From: Aurantibacter_A sp965215845
GTDB taxonomy: Bacteria > Bacteroidota > Bacteroidia > Flavobacteriales > Flavobacteriaceae
Assembly (NCBI GenBank): GCA_965215845.1
Contig: CBDCEL010000004.1
Span: 3,038,001 to 3,102,000 of the forward strand
Reading direction: 5' to 3'
Length of the DNA stretch: 64,000 bases
Shown here: positions 19,024 to 27,594 of the stretch, one piece after another
Layout of the letters: every line of letters begins with the position of its first letter
How positions within the stretch are numbered: the stretch's first letter is position 1
Translations under genes and position numbers: made by a program
Notes under the pieces: generated by a model
What the model saw: the letters and a program-made list of their open reading frames with translations, nothing else
What the model was told of the DNA's origin: nothing
Database searches by the model: none

Positions 19024-19320
19024 ATGCGAGTCAAAGAATATATTAAAGTTACAGCGTTTTGTACGAGCCATGATGTTGATCGGTCACTCCTATATTCATT
19101 ATGGGAATACGAGATCATTCAAATAGAATTAGTAAATCAAGAACCTCACCTTATCAAAGACGAACTGCCACTCTTGGAAAAAATGCTAAGACTGCACAAA
19201 GAATTGGAAATCAATCCCGAGGGGCTGCAAGCGATTCACCATCTTTTGGAAAAAGTGAATGGCCTTCAAAATGAGATTGGCACACTTCGTAAAAAACTCG
19301 ATAGGCTGGGCGAGTACTAG
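19024..19320 (+). CDS. CbpM-like chaperone modulator
   Basis: A 98-residue helical protein starting five bases after the J-protein gene. VTAFCTSHDVDRSLLYSLWEYEIIQIE resembles the MerR-like N-terminus of CbpM, and PHLIKDELPLLEKMLRLHKELEINPEGLQAIHHLLEKV is the helical C-terminus that binds the J domain. CbpM inhibits CbpA by binding its J domain, so regulation of the neighbouring chaperone is the expected role. It runs convergent to, and overlaps by four bases, the L,D-transpeptidase gene. Confidence 0.8.
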   Translation: MRVKEYIKVTAFCTSHDVDRSLLYSLWEYEIIQIELVNQEPHLIKDELPLLEKMLRLHKELEINPEGLQAIHHLLEKVNGLQNEIGTLRKKLDRLGEY

Positions 19321-20267
19321 TTTCGAATCCCATATATATCTTTAAAAATCGAAACCACCAGTCCTTCATCATAGGTCTCCAAATCATAGCGGATTTTGAT
19401 TCTTGTACCCAATGGGGCATGATAATAGATGATCCAGGCGTCGGCCTCTTTGGTGCCGATACAACCGTTCGAATAGGCCTTTTCCAAGGTTTCAGGGTTC
19501 GTTGTCGGGTGTATCATCTGTCCGTTTCTTGTGCCGTTGATTTGCGTTTCAATCCAGGGTATTTGTGGCATCAAGGTCGTTCGTCCGTCATCCCTTTTAG
19601 TTCGGAAGAATTGCTTGCCGTCGACAGGATTGTAAAAATCAGGGTCCTTCACATGGTTTACGATCACACCCCTCCCCGGGTTTGTTCGAAGGTCGGTTTC
19701 GCGATTACCCATGGCCAGGTATCGCGTTCTGTTCTGGCCTACTCGGATGGGAAATGTATATAACAAAATGGAATCTTGAAAAATCCGCAATTTGAATTCG
19801 GGAATATTTACATCGATTTCCGTTCGCTCAAAATCTCGGAGCAATGCGCAGCCCGTTACTGAATCTGGAAGATGTAGCACATTTCCTTCGGGCAAAGCGA
19901 CCAGTTCCCGTTGGTCATATACAAAAGAATCGCGTGCAATCATGCGATAGTAATCGGTATTGGCCAAGGTATCGATGACCCAAGGATTATTTCGGGCAAG
20001 CAAATGTTCAGACAGCGAGTAGGGTACCAAGGAGTCATAATATTTCACCAATGAGTCCATATATCCAAAGTATTCGCCAACAGATACATTTTGGTTCACC
20101 CGAATGCTTCCGGGCAATTCTCCATTTTTATCGTTCCCTATATGAACTTCGGTTTTTCCGGTCAGCTTTTCCCCTAATGTCGGATTAGTGCCGTTACATG
20201 CCGCCAAAACTATTAAGACCATGTATGCCAATGACCAACGAAAGTGATATTTGAATTCACCGGTCAT
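19317..20267 (-). CDS. L,D-transpeptidase (YkuD family) lipoprotein
   Basis: A lipobox (LIVLAACNGT) precedes a YkuD catalytic domain whose active site is visible as MIHPTTNPETLEKAYSNGCIGTKEADA (His and the SxGC nucleophile Cys). Residues such as LRIFQDSILLYTFPIRVGQNRTRYLAMG form the domain start. The enzyme cross-links or modifies peptidoglycan, or attaches proteins to it, in the periplasm. The start at 20267 gives the best signal peptide and overlaps the HMA gene, so both share one operon under the regulon operator at 20590. Confidence 0.87.
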   Translation of the reverse strand: MTGEFKYHFRWSLAYMVLIVLAACNGTNPTLGEKLTGKTEVHIGNDKNGELPGSIRVNQNVSVGEYFGYMDSLVKYYDSLVPYSLSEHLLARNNPWVIDTLANTDYYRMIARDSFVYDQRELVALPEGNVLHLPDSVTGCALLRDFERTEIDVNIPEFKLRIFQDSILLYTFPIRVGQNRTRYLAMGNRETDLRTNPGRGVIVNHVKDPDFYNPVDGKQFFRTKRDDGRTTLMPQIPWIETQINGTRNGQMIHPTTNPETLEKAYSNGCIGTKEADAWIIYYHAPLGTRIKIRYDLETYDEGLVVSIFKDIYGIRN

Positions 20268-20541
20268 GGCTTGATTTTCCGATTCTCCCCACGGCACAAC
20301 TCACATAAGACTTGGCCCTTGTGCCAAGACTATTTTGCTCACCGACTAAGGGATAGCCCAATTTGGCCAAGGCATTTTCTACCCTATTCATCGTTTCTGG
20401 ATCGTCATAAACCAGCGAGACAGTGCCGTTTTCAACATCTACGGTAACATGCTGAACACCCACTTGTGCAGTTAGCTTTTTTAGAATGGTCGCCTCACAA
20501 CCCCCACATTTTAAATTTTGTATTTCGACTGTACCTTTCAT
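20257..20541 (-). CDS. HMA-domain protein (heavy-metal binding, CxxC)
   Basis: GTVEIQNLKCGGCEATILKKL is a metallochaperone ferredoxin-like fold with the metal-binding CGGC motif, followed by VQHVTVDVENGTVSLVYDDPE and LAKLGYPL. An extension of about 25 residues adds another Cys (YVSCAVG). The start at 20541 follows the predicted transcription start at about 20554; longer readings would begin outside the transcript. It may carry copper or act as a small redox or metal sensor. Confidence 0.85.
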   Translation of the reverse strand: MKGTVEIQNLKCGGCEATILKKLTAQVGVQHVTVDVENGTVSLVYDDPETMNRVENALAKLGYPLVGEQNSLGTRAKSYVSCAVGRIGKSSHDR

Positions 20542-20558
20542 TGGATTAAATTTACTTT

Positions 20559-20601
20559 CAAATTTATGGGGCATCCATTGTCTAAAACATGACTAGCGTC
20601 A
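20559..20601 (-). promoter_or_regulatory. Regulon promoter of HMA/L,D-transpeptidase operon
   Basis: Operator TGACTAGCGTCA (20590-20601) and, on the minus strand, -7 element TAAATTTG (20566-20559) at 23-base spacing. The operator includes the stop codon of the upstream LOG-family gene. Confidence 0.85.
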
Positions 20602-21363
20602 TTCTCGCAAAGGTTTTGTCTCTCCGAACCACCACCTGGTCTTCATGGGTTTTTTGACCAATCCGAACTCTTTTACCGCATAAATTTTTAGGTGTTTGAC
20701 CATATCCTCTACCGAATCCGTGAGAAACAAGAGCTCCATGTCTTCTTTTGAAATACTTTCGTTATCCGCCATAATTTGAATATGCTCATAGAGTTCTTTG
20801 TGATATTCCTTTCCAAAGAGCACCACCGGAAAATGTAAGATCATCTTGGTCTGGATCAGAGTCAAAGCCTCAAAAAGTTCGTCTAGTGTCCCGAGACCAC
20901 CTGGCATTACAATAAAGGCATAGGAGTATTTCAACAACAAAAACTTGCGTACAAAAAAATAAGGGATGTCGATCCATTTATGTAAATAGGGATTAGCCGC
21001 CTGTTCGAAAGGTAAAATGATGTTACAACCTACCGAATAGCCATTGTTCTCAAAAGCTCCCTTGTTGGCGGCCTCCATGATGCCTGGCCCACCTCCCGTC
21101 ATCACCGCAAAACCAAGTTCTGATAGTGCCTTTCCCACTTCTTCGGCCTTTTGGTAATGTGTATTGGTAGGCTTGAACCGTGCCGAACCAAAAACGGTCA
21201 CACAAGGCCCGATAAAGTGTAATTTTCGAAAGGCACGTATAAAATGATATTGCACCTTGAAGGTGAACCACAGTTCTTTGAAACGATTTCTAGGCCCGTC
21301 CAAAAAGGCGCGCTCTTCACTCAGATAAAATGAGTCATCGATACGGGATTCGTAATCTGGCAT
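20599..21363 (-). CDS. LOG-family protein (TIGR00730, lysine decarboxylase-like fold)
   Basis: A 254-residue Rossmann-fold protein with both family motifs: TGGGPGIMEAANKGAFENNG and MPGGLGTLDELFEALTLIQ. Characterised LOG proteins are phosphoribohydrolases acting on cytokinin-like or purine nucleotides; bacterial homologues probably hydrolyse nucleoside monophosphates. The gene has its own regulon-type operator (21427) and lies divergent to the Mla-like operon. Confidence 0.88.
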   Translation of the reverse strand: MPDYESRIDDSFYLSEERAFLDGPRNRFKELWFTFKVQYHFIRAFRKLHFIGPCVTVFGSARFKPTNTHYQKAEEVGKALSELGFAVMTGGGPGIMEAANKGAFENNGYSVGCNIILPFEQAANPYLHKWIDIPYFFVRKFLLLKYSYAFIVMPGGLGTLDELFEALTLIQTKMILHFPVVLFGKEYHKELYEHIQIMADNESISKEDMELLFLTDSVEDMVKHLKIYAVKEFGLVKKPMKTRWWFGETKPLRE

Positions 21364-21395
21364 GTTTCAAATTTTTCATATATGCGAACAAAATC

Positions 21396-21438
21396 TAAAA
21401 TTAGCGTTCCGGCAAAGACTACCTGATGACATCGGTCA
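21396..21438 (-). promoter_or_regulatory. Regulon promoter of the LOG-family gene
   Basis: Operator TGACATCGGTCA (21427-21438) with minus-strand TAATTTTA (21403-21396) at 23-base spacing; predicted start near 21391, 28 bases before the ATG. Confidence 0.75.
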
Positions 21439-21449
21439 TATTTCAAGTA

Positions 21450-21492
21450 TGACCATGGTCATTTTTACGCCCCTATGTCTATTCTATATTTG
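21450..21492 (+). promoter_or_regulatory. Regulon promoter of the Mla-like operon
   Basis: Operator TGACCATGGTCA (21450-21461), a perfect palindrome, then TATATTTG (21485-21492) after 23 bases. The two operators in this intergenic region are offset by 23 bp and each fits only one of the two divergent genes. Confidence 0.88.
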
Positions 21493-21521
21493 ATGACGCA
21501 GCTAAAAATTCAAGGGTGGGC

Positions 21522-22304
21522 ATGACGCTAACTTCAGAAATGGTTCATAAAGCCAAACTGTTCCTTGTCGAAATAGGCGAACTCTCCTATTTTGCCGGCC
21601 GTTTTTTTAAGGAAGTCTTTAAACCTCCTTTTGAATTCAAGGAATTGCAGCGGCAGTGCTATCAAATGGGAGTACGATCTCTATTCTTGGTCGGATTGAC
21701 CGGATTTATAATCGGTCTCGTGTTGACATTACAATCAAGGCCAACGCTGATTGAATTTGGCGCGGTTTCCTGGATGCCGAATATGGTTGGAATTTCGATA
21801 GTACGTGAGGTGGGCCCGGTTATCACAGCTTTGATCTGTGCCGGGCGGATCGCCTCAGGTATCGGGGCCGAACTGGGCTCTATGCGGGTGACCGAACAAA
21901 TCGATGCGATGGAGGTCTCAGGCACCAATCCTTTTAAATATTTGGTCGTGACCCGTATTCTGGCTGCTACCTTGATGTTGCCGTTACTCGTGGTTTTCGG
22001 CGATTTGATAGCCCTTTATGGCTCTGCTTTGGTAGAGAACCTCAAGGGCAACGTATCTTTTCAACTGTATTTCAATACCGTATTTGATGCTTTGAGTTGG
22101 GGCGATTTGGTACCTGCTACAATAAAGTCCTTCTTTTTCGGATTCGTCATTGGCTTGGTAGGTTGTTTTAAAGGGTACTATAGCAAAAAAGGAACGGCCG
22201 GAGTCGGCGTGGCGGCTAACACGGCGGTTGTAATGGCCTCTATATTGGTATTCGTTGTGGATTTTATCGCCGTTTTCGTTTCGGATATTTTTTATGAACT
22301 ATGA
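21522..22304 (+). CDS. mlaE: MlaE-type lipid ABC permease
   Basis: An MlaE/YrbE permease with five or so membrane helices and the family core RSLFLVGLTGFIIGLVLTLQ, GRIASGIGAELGSMRVTEQIDAME and GCFKGYYSKKGTAGVGVAANTAVV. It moves phospholipids between membranes together with the ATPase and the MCE protein encoded next. The ATG at 21522 is preferred over a GTG six bases upstream. Expression should follow the operator at 21450. Confidence 0.92.
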   Translation: MTLTSEMVHKAKLFLVEIGELSYFAGRFFKEVFKPPFEFKELQRQCYQMGVRSLFLVGLTGFIIGLVLTLQSRPTLIEFGAVSWMPNMVGISIVREVGPVITALICAGRIASGIGAELGSMRVTEQIDAMEVSGTNPFKYLVVTRILAATLMLPLLVVFGDLIALYGSALVENLKGNVSFQLYFNTVFDALSWGDLVPATIKSFFFGFVIGLVGCFKGYYSKKGTAGVGVAANTAVVMASILVFVVDFIAVFVSDIFYEL

Positions 22305-23086
22305 ACAAAGTAGAAGAAAAAATAGCACCAGGGCGCAGTATGGCGGGCAATAATAATGTGGTCATCAAAATCAAAGACTTATATAAAAGCTTTGGCGACA
22401 ACCATGTTTTGAATGGTTTTAACATGAACTTGCACAAAGGAGAAAACCTTGTGGTCATGGGTAAATCGGGTTCCGGCAAATCGGTTATGGTAAAATGTTT
22501 GGTGGGCCTGATCGCACCAGATAAGGGTTATATCGAGGTCATGGGAAAGGAAATAGCCACCCTAGATCGCCAGACTTTGGACGAACTACGCTCTGATATC
22601 GGATTCCTATTTCAAGGGAGTGCCCTATACGATTCGATGACAGTCCGCGAAAATTTGGAATTCCCGATGCGAAGGCACAAAGAAAAACTGGGCGTTGTTG
22701 ACGACACTACCCCTTTGGTACTAGAAGCTTTGGAAAATGTCGGTTTGGCCCATACCATGGATTTGATGCCCGCAGAACTTTCCGGTGGTATGAAAAGGCG
22801 TATTGCCTTGGCAAGAACGCTCATAATGAAACCGAAAATTATTCTGTATGACGAACCGACAAGTGGTTTAGACCCCATTACCGCCAAGGAAATCATAGAA
22901 CTGATGCGAAGCATCCAAAAGAAATATGGCACTTCCTCATTGATAATCACCCATGATGTCGACTGTGCACGGGTCATTTCAGAGCGGATGATCCTATTGG
23001 TAGATGGCATCAATTACGCCGAGGGTACCTACACCGAATTGTCGGTCTCAGAAGACCCTAAAGTAGAGGCATTTTTCAAAAAATAG
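22301..23086 (+). CDS. mlaF: MlaF-type ABC transporter ATPase
   Basis: A complete ABC ATPase: Walker A GKSGSGKS, Q loop FLFQGSALYDSMTV, signature LSGGMKRRIALART, Walker B IILYDEPTSGLD and switch His in ITHDVD. The signature and the GSALYDSMTVREN segment are those of MlaF/MkL ATPases of MCE lipid transporters. It overlaps mlaE by four bases (ATGA). Confidence 0.92.
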   Translation: MNKVEEKIAPGRSMAGNNNVVIKIKDLYKSFGDNHVLNGFNMNLHKGENLVVMGKSGSGKSVMVKCLVGLIAPDKGYIEVMGKEIATLDRQTLDELRSDIGFLFQGSALYDSMTVRENLEFPMRRHKEKLGVVDDTTPLVLEALENVGLAHTMDLMPAELSGGMKRRIALARTLIMKPKIILYDEPTSGLDPITAKEIIELMRSIQKKYGTSSLIITHDVDCARVISERMILLVDGINYAEGTYTELSVSEDPKVEAFFKK

Positions 23087-23090
23087 CATT

Positions 23091-24083
23091 ATGGCAAAGA
23101 CAACATTGGAAAATCTAAAATTAGGCATATTCGTTGTACTTGGTACGGCCTTACTTTTGGTCGCCGCCTACCTTATAGGCAACAGGCAGAATATGTTCAC
23201 CAAGAATTTCGGTATTAGTGCAGTGTTCAAAAATGCGAATGGACTCCAAAACGGCAACAATGTCCGCTTCTCAGGAATAAATGTCGGCACGGTCAACAAA
23301 ATTGAGATGATCAACGATACAACGATCAAGGTGCATATGATCATTGCGGAAAAAATACAGGCCCATATTAAAAAGAATGCAGTGGCCGCCATAGGATCTG
23401 ACGGATTGGTGGGAAGCATGTTGATCAATATCATCCCGGGAAACGGTGACGCACCTCTGATAGCGCCGGGCGACATAATACAATCGTCTAGCAAGGTGGC
23501 CACCCAAGATATGATGAATACCTTGAACACGACCAATGAAAATGCGGCATTGTTGACAGTAGATTTATTGAAAGTCACCCAATCCCTTATAAAAGGGAAA
23601 GGCACTTTGGGCAGGTTGCTCAACGATACCACAATGGCCAGCGATCTGCAACAGACCATTGCCAATTTAAAATACACCAGCAATCAAGCGAACTCCGCCA
23701 TTTCAGAATTGAATGAAATAATTGGTGACATCAATTTTGAGGAAAGTACCGCAGGTGTGCTGCTTAACGATACGGCATCGGCAAAAAAAATGCGAAATAT
23801 TATTGAAAATCTGGAAACATCGAGCATCGAAATCAACAAAATGACCTATGACTTGAATTCCATTATCGGCGGAATAAAAAATGGGGATGGTTTGGTAAAC
23901 TATGTTACAAAAGACACCCTGCTGGTTAAACAATTGAATAATACCATGCGGAACATTGAACAGGGAACGCAGCGGTTCAATGAAAATATGGAGGCCCTTA
24001 AACACAATTTTTTGACCCGAGGCTATTTTCGAAAGTTGGAAAGGCAGCAGAAAAAAGAACGAAAAACCGAAAATGATGATTAA
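23091..24083 (+). CDS. mlaD: MlaD-type MCE-domain protein
   Basis: One N-terminal membrane helix (LGIFVVLGTALLLVAAYLIG) anchors a periplasmic MCE domain (GISAVFKNANGLQNGNNVRFSGINVGTVNKIEM to IGSDGLVGSMLINIIPG). A long helical region of about 170 residues follows, as in Bacteroidota MlaD. It forms the lipid-binding hexamer of the system. It starts five bases after mlaF. Confidence 0.92.
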   Translation: MAKTTLENLKLGIFVVLGTALLLVAAYLIGNRQNMFTKNFGISAVFKNANGLQNGNNVRFSGINVGTVNKIEMINDTTIKVHMIIAEKIQAHIKKNAVAAIGSDGLVGSMLINIIPGNGDAPLIAPGDIIQSSSKVATQDMMNTLNTTNENAALLTVDLLKVTQSLIKGKGTLGRLLNDTTMASDLQQTIANLKYTSNQANSAISELNEIIGDINFEESTAGVLLNDTASAKKMRNIIENLETSSIEINKMTYDLNSIIGGIKNGDGLVNYVTKDTLLVKQLNNTMRNIEQGTQRFNENMEALKHNFLTRGYFRKLERQQKKERKTENDD

Positions 24084-24369
24084 ATTATTTTATGCATTCG
24101 CGCTTAAAAAAAATTGACGATGGGCTTAGTATCAGAGTAAAAAGCTGAATATGAGCGACGCCAAAACAATCTTCCCTGCGATAAGAGGGTAAATGGTCAT
24201 GTACGCTATGCTGAAACAATAGAAAACGTTGGACAGATCGAGGTTGTATCATTCAATTGCATTATGGAATTCTTTTTGTTAGTCCATACTAGGCTTACCT
24301 TTCATAAAGGGAACAGCAACAGACCCCACCATGATAAATTTCAGTTAAAATATGACTCTGGTATAGGTT

Positions 24370-25464
24370 TTAGAAAACCAATTTTACGTTGTACGCAACA
24401 CTTTTCACATTGAACCTGCCATAAACGAAGGCCCCATTGGTATAATGCCAAATTGCTTCACCATAGGTAGGCAAATTGTAGCCATTGATATTTCGGTAAT
24501 TCTTCACCGGAGTGGAAAAAGGTAAGGTCTTCATCTCGGCGACAGAAATACGGTCTTCTGAAACAAAGTTTACCAGTTGTCCTTTTTCATTGAAATGGAG
24601 GATGGCAGAAATACGGGTACCGTTAGTTGCAAAAGTTGCCTTGGTCGAATAATCATCGATTACTTCCCAAGTAATCCGGTCGTCTATAAGGGTAGCAGGA
24701 GCGAACAAACAGAGATCGTTAAAAAAGGTAGCGGTCTCCGTGGCAAAAAGCTCTTGGCCATCAATTTTCACTAAGGTAAATATCGAGAGCAATTTTATGA
24801 GCATGCTCGCTTTTCCATTTTTATAGGCATGATATCCTACCGTGGACAGGCCTTTGACCTTAGCCTTCATAAAGAACAAGCGAGCCGGAGAAGCAATAAA
24901 ATTATACTGTTCCGAGCTAAATTGAAACCAATCCTTTCCTTTGTCCCGCATTTTGCCTTCAAAGGTTATCTTTAAATTTTGTACTCTAGGTTTGCCCAAA
25001 ACTCCTACATATCCTAGATATTTTTGTACGGGTACTGGAAGATGTACCAGATCTTTCTCTTTGATGATTTCATTTTCCAGTTGGGTATTTCCCAAAGCTA
25101 AAAGCGCATCATTTTGATAGGTATTTTCAAAGCGGTTGGCTGCAAAGCCTACAATAGCTACAGCTAAAATGATGACATTGGCAATCGTACCATACTTGGC
25201 ATCTCCCCAGAACAATAATATCAATATTTGTGACAAGAGCACGGCGAGAATAGCCAATATAGGCCATACATCTTTTCTAAGGAAATAGAGTATAGCTACT
25301 GTAATTAGAAAGAGTCCAGACAGGAGCCAGAGCCAGCCCATGGGTTTTGGGATTCCTTTGGTAAACTGTGCCATATTCCCCAAATCATAGGCTTTGGCAA
25401 AACCCATAAAATGGATAAGGCCATGAAATATGAGAACGATTGTCAGTGCAATGCGCATATTCAT
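24370..25464 (-). CDS. Membrane protein with DUF6544-like C-terminal domain
   Basis: The first 110 residues hold four membrane helices resembling DoxX-like proteins (ALTIVLIFHGLIHFMGFAKAYDLG). The soluble C-terminal 250 residues (PVPVQKYLGYVGVLGKPRVQNLKITFEGKMR to YGEAIWHYTNGAFVYGRFNVKSVAYNV) match the DUF6544 pattern; the role is unknown. A palindrome-like TGTCCTGGGTCA lies upstream (25504-25515), but no -7 element stands at the regulon spacing, so I do not count it as a member. The 286 bases between mlaD and this gene show nothing. Confidence 0.75.
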   Translation of the reverse strand: MNMRIALTIVLIFHGLIHFMGFAKAYDLGNMAQFTKGIPKPMGWLWLLSGLFLITVAILYFLRKDVWPILAILAVLLSQILILLFWGDAKYGTIANVIILAVAIVGFAANRFENTYQNDALLALGNTQLENEIIKEKDLVHLPVPVQKYLGYVGVLGKPRVQNLKITFEGKMRDKGKDWFQFSSEQYNFIASPARLFFMKAKVKGLSTVGYHAYKNGKASMLIKLLSIFTLVKIDGQELFATETATFFNDLCLFAPATLIDDRITWEVIDDYSTKATFATNGTRISAILHFNEKGQLVNFVSEDRISVAEMKTLPFSTPVKNYRNINGYNLPTYGEAIWHYTNGAFVYGRFNVKSVAYNVKLVF

Positions 25465-25554
25465 TTTGTAGAAATTCGTTTATCGCTCGTTAAATTGTCC
25501 AGATGTCCTGGGTCAGTCAGAAACAGCATAAAGTTTTAAACGCCGTGATGCCCA

Positions 25555-25761
25555 CTATTTCTTTCTTGCACAGGTACTCAGTCCGAACGGTATATAGAGC
25601 GGGCAAAAGCTAACAAAGCTGGTTAGCAGGAAAATGGCGGCCAACACAAGGAGCACGATACCCAAAGTACCCGAAATCACATTATAGTAATACAGCAAAG
25701 CTATAATTATTGCGGCCATGGTTCGAATGACCCGATCCGCAGTTCCCATATTTTTTTTCAT
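25555..25761 (-). CDS. Small membrane protein, DUF2892 (YgaP-like)
   Basis: A 68-residue protein: MGTADRVIRTMAAIIIALLYYYNVISGTLGIVLLVLAAIFLLTSFVSFCPLYIPFGL is the DUF2892 inner-membrane hairpin, also found at the C-terminus of YgaP rhodaneses. The terminal Cys residues (SFCPLY, LSTCARKK) are conserved in the family. The start at 25761 follows the predicted transcription start at 25774. Confidence 0.85.
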   Translation of the reverse strand: MKKNMGTADRVIRTMAAIIIALLYYYNVISGTLGIVLLVLAAIFLLTSFVSFCPLYIPFGLSTCARKK

Positions 25762-25778
25762 CTTCCCATTATTTTTGA

Positions 25779-25821
25779 TAAAACTAGGCAGCACCTGCAA
25801 CAACTGAAATGATTATTATCA
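25779..25821 (-). promoter_or_regulatory. Regulon promoter of the DUF2892 gene
   Basis: Operator TGATTATTATCA (25810-25821) with minus-strand TAGTTTTA (25786-25779) after 23 bases. Confidence 0.75.
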
Positions 25822-25829
25822 TTTTGAGC

Positions 25830-26867
25830 TCAGCACATTTCACTTTTTCTTGATGAAAATGCACTTAGATAAGATTCCATTAGTTTTAAGTATTTACCGG
25901 CCTCGGATAGCGCTTTGCCCTTAGTAACTTCGTCAGACGCGCTTTTCGCCCTAAGGCAATTGACCTTGGCCCTGACATTGGCCCTATAGCTTTTGTAGTA
26001 CCTAAAAAGCTGTTGGTCATTTTTGCTTTTTATTGCGGGAAAAAGCTGATTGTAGTGCTCGATAAAAATACTGGACAGGTCTTTTCTGCCCAGTGCATCC
26101 AGATCCATACAGAGAAAAGCCACTTCGTTCAGGACATCGATTTGACGGTAATCGTCATTGAACTCGATACAGTCAAATGGTTGGGGCTTTGGTAACAAAA
26201 ATATATTTTTGGTATGTAGATCGCCGTGGCAATCACGGAATAGACCATCGCGAAGCCTTTTTTCCAAAAGCTTTTCATTTTTGTGTAAAAAAACTTGGGA
26301 TTTTTCTACAGCTTGATCGATTCGGTAGGCACAATCCTCTTTCAAGTTTTTGGTTAAGAATTCTTTTTCCAATAACAGGTCGTTGAATTTTTCGCGGGCA
26401 TCGGTCACATTTTTTTCGAAAATGATGGTCGCATCTTTATGGAAATCCGCAATGCACCTGGCCAAATTTCTAATATCTGAAGCGATTACTTTGTTTTTGG
26501 AGAGCAGAACGTCCATTTGCTTTTTAGGGTCGAGCTTGTACATTTTCAAGCAGTAATCTATAGTCGAACCTTTCTTGCCACCGATTCGGTATCGGTCTTC
26601 AAATTGGAAATGATGGATGGGCAATACTTCTAGATATATATTGTCGGCGAATCTTCGATTGAGTTCCAATTCCCTCTCGCAAAAATATTTTCGGTGTTCT
26701 ATGGTGGAAAAATTCAGAAACGAATAGCGAATGGGCTTTTTGATTTTGTATACGAACCGGTCACAAAGAATGACCCATGAAATATGTGTTACGATCAATT
26801 TTCGTTGCTTGGTCGATTCTGGGAACACTCCGGCAGAAATCAGTTCATCAATTTGTTCGCGTGTCAT
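25830..26867 (-). CDS. Aminoglycoside phosphotransferase-like kinase (COG2187 type)
   Basis: A 345-residue phosphotransferase-fold protein: ILCDRFVYKIKKPIRYSFLNFSTIEHRKYFCERELELNRR gives the Lys/Glu pair, and RDCHGDLHTKNIFLLPKPQPFDCIEFNDDYRQIDVLNEVAFLCMDLDALGR carries the catalytic HGDLHxxN and metal-binding region. In many bacteria this COG2187 domain is fused to a P-loop kinase such as the one encoded immediately upstream. Substrate unknown. The start overlaps the kinase gene by 20 bases. Confidence 0.83.
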   Translation of the reverse strand: MTREQIDELISAGVFPESTKQRKLIVTHISWVILCDRFVYKIKKPIRYSFLNFSTIEHRKYFCERELELNRRFADNIYLEVLPIHHFQFEDRYRIGGKKGSTIDYCLKMYKLDPKKQMDVLLSKNKVIASDIRNLARCIADFHKDATIIFEKNVTDAREKFNDLLLEKEFLTKNLKEDCAYRIDQAVEKSQVFLHKNEKLLEKRLRDGLFRDCHGDLHTKNIFLLPKPQPFDCIEFNDDYRQIDVLNEVAFLCMDLDALGRKDLSSIFIEHYNQLFPAIKSKNDQQLFRYYKSYRANVRAKVNCLRAKSASDEVTKGKALSEAGKYLKLMESYLSAFSSRKSEMC

Positions 26868-27366
26868 TCTTCAGATATTGCAAGGCCTTTTTAAGCATCA
26901 GATCAATGTTGTTATTGGTGGATTGGAGTATTAAATAAGGCGGATTTAAGGGTTCCCATTCTTTCTTGATCAACTCATAAACCCCAAAATCAGCTTCGCT
27001 ATATGGCCTGTTCTTTTTCAATCGTTCTTTAACAACGGCCTCATCAGCTTGCACTTCAATAAAATAAATGTGATTATTTGCTTTTGACAAGAATGGTTTT
27101 CTCGCTGAGCTCTTATGAAACGTCGCGTCTAGAACCAAAGCACTTTTATCATTGATGCTCTTTTCCATCTTTCTTAAAAGGGCTGCATAGACCGTGGCTT
27201 TCTCGCTTTCAGAATAGGAACGCCGTGGAAAAAGTTGTTTTCGTATTCGATCACTGTTTACATACTCCGCTCCCAACTTTTCAGCCAGGCGGGAAGCAAA
27301 ATAGCTTTTGCCCGAACCGGGAAGCCCACATACGAGAATTATTCGATGCTTCTTTTCGATAACCAT
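26848..27366 (-). CDS. P-loop kinase (AAA_33/COG0645-like)
   Basis: IILVCGLPGSGKSYFASRLAEKLGAEYVNSDRIRKQLF shows a Walker A motif and the substrate-binding Asp of small-molecule kinases; ALVLDATFHKSSARKPF is the second core strand. This domain is usually the C-terminal half of bifunctional COG2187-COG0645 proteins; here the two halves are separate overlapping genes in reversed order. The ATG at 27366 is chosen over an upstream TTG at 27396. Confidence 0.82.
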   Translation of the reverse strand: MVIEKKHRIILVCGLPGSGKSYFASRLAEKLGAEYVNSDRIRKQLFPRRSYSESEKATVYAALLRKMEKSINDKSALVLDATFHKSSARKPFLSKANNHIYFIEVQADEAVVKERLKKNRPYSEADFGVYELIKKEWEPLNPPYLILQSTNNNIDLMLKKALQYLKNDTRTN

Positions 27367-27398
27367 CCCAGTGGGAATAATACTATTGGCAGGCAATT

Positions 27399-27527
27399 CT
27401 AATTGCCGGTGGTATCAAAAAATACAAATACTCCCATCAACAAGGTAACAACAAGTACGATAACGATGATTACCCAGATCCATGGATTCATTTTTGTACC
27501 CAACCTTCTAGTTTTGTGCTCTTTCAT
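27399..27527 (-). CDS. Small single-pass membrane protein (42 aa)
   Basis: A short reading frame of 42 codons: MKEHKTRRLGTKMNPWIW, then a membrane helix VIIVIVLVVTLLMGVFVFF and the tail DTTGN. The start lies 20 bases after the predicted transcription start (27547) of the regulon promoter, and the frame fills the gap before the kinase gene, which supports it as real. Function unknown. Confidence 0.6.
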   Translation of the reverse strand: MKEHKTRRLGTKMNPWIWVIIVIVLVVTLLMGVFVFFDTTGN

Positions 27528-27551
27528 TTTATACCCTAAAATTGGTTTTGG

Positions 27552-27594
27552 GAAAGGTAGAGAACTTAGTATTCATGAAAAATGAGGAATATCA
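27552..27594 (-). promoter_or_regulatory. Regulon promoter of the small protein/kinase operon
   Basis: Operator TGAGGAATATCA (27583-27594), including the stop codon of the ABC ATPase gene, and minus-strand TACCTTTC (27559-27552) at 23-base spacing. Both elements have one deviation from the best form. Confidence 0.6.

Noticed and set aside
25504..25515. Palindrome-like TGTCCTGGGTCA upstream of the DUF6544-like gene
   Set aside because: The first half-site departs from TGAY and no -7 element lies at the 23-base spacing, so I do not count it as a regulon promoter.
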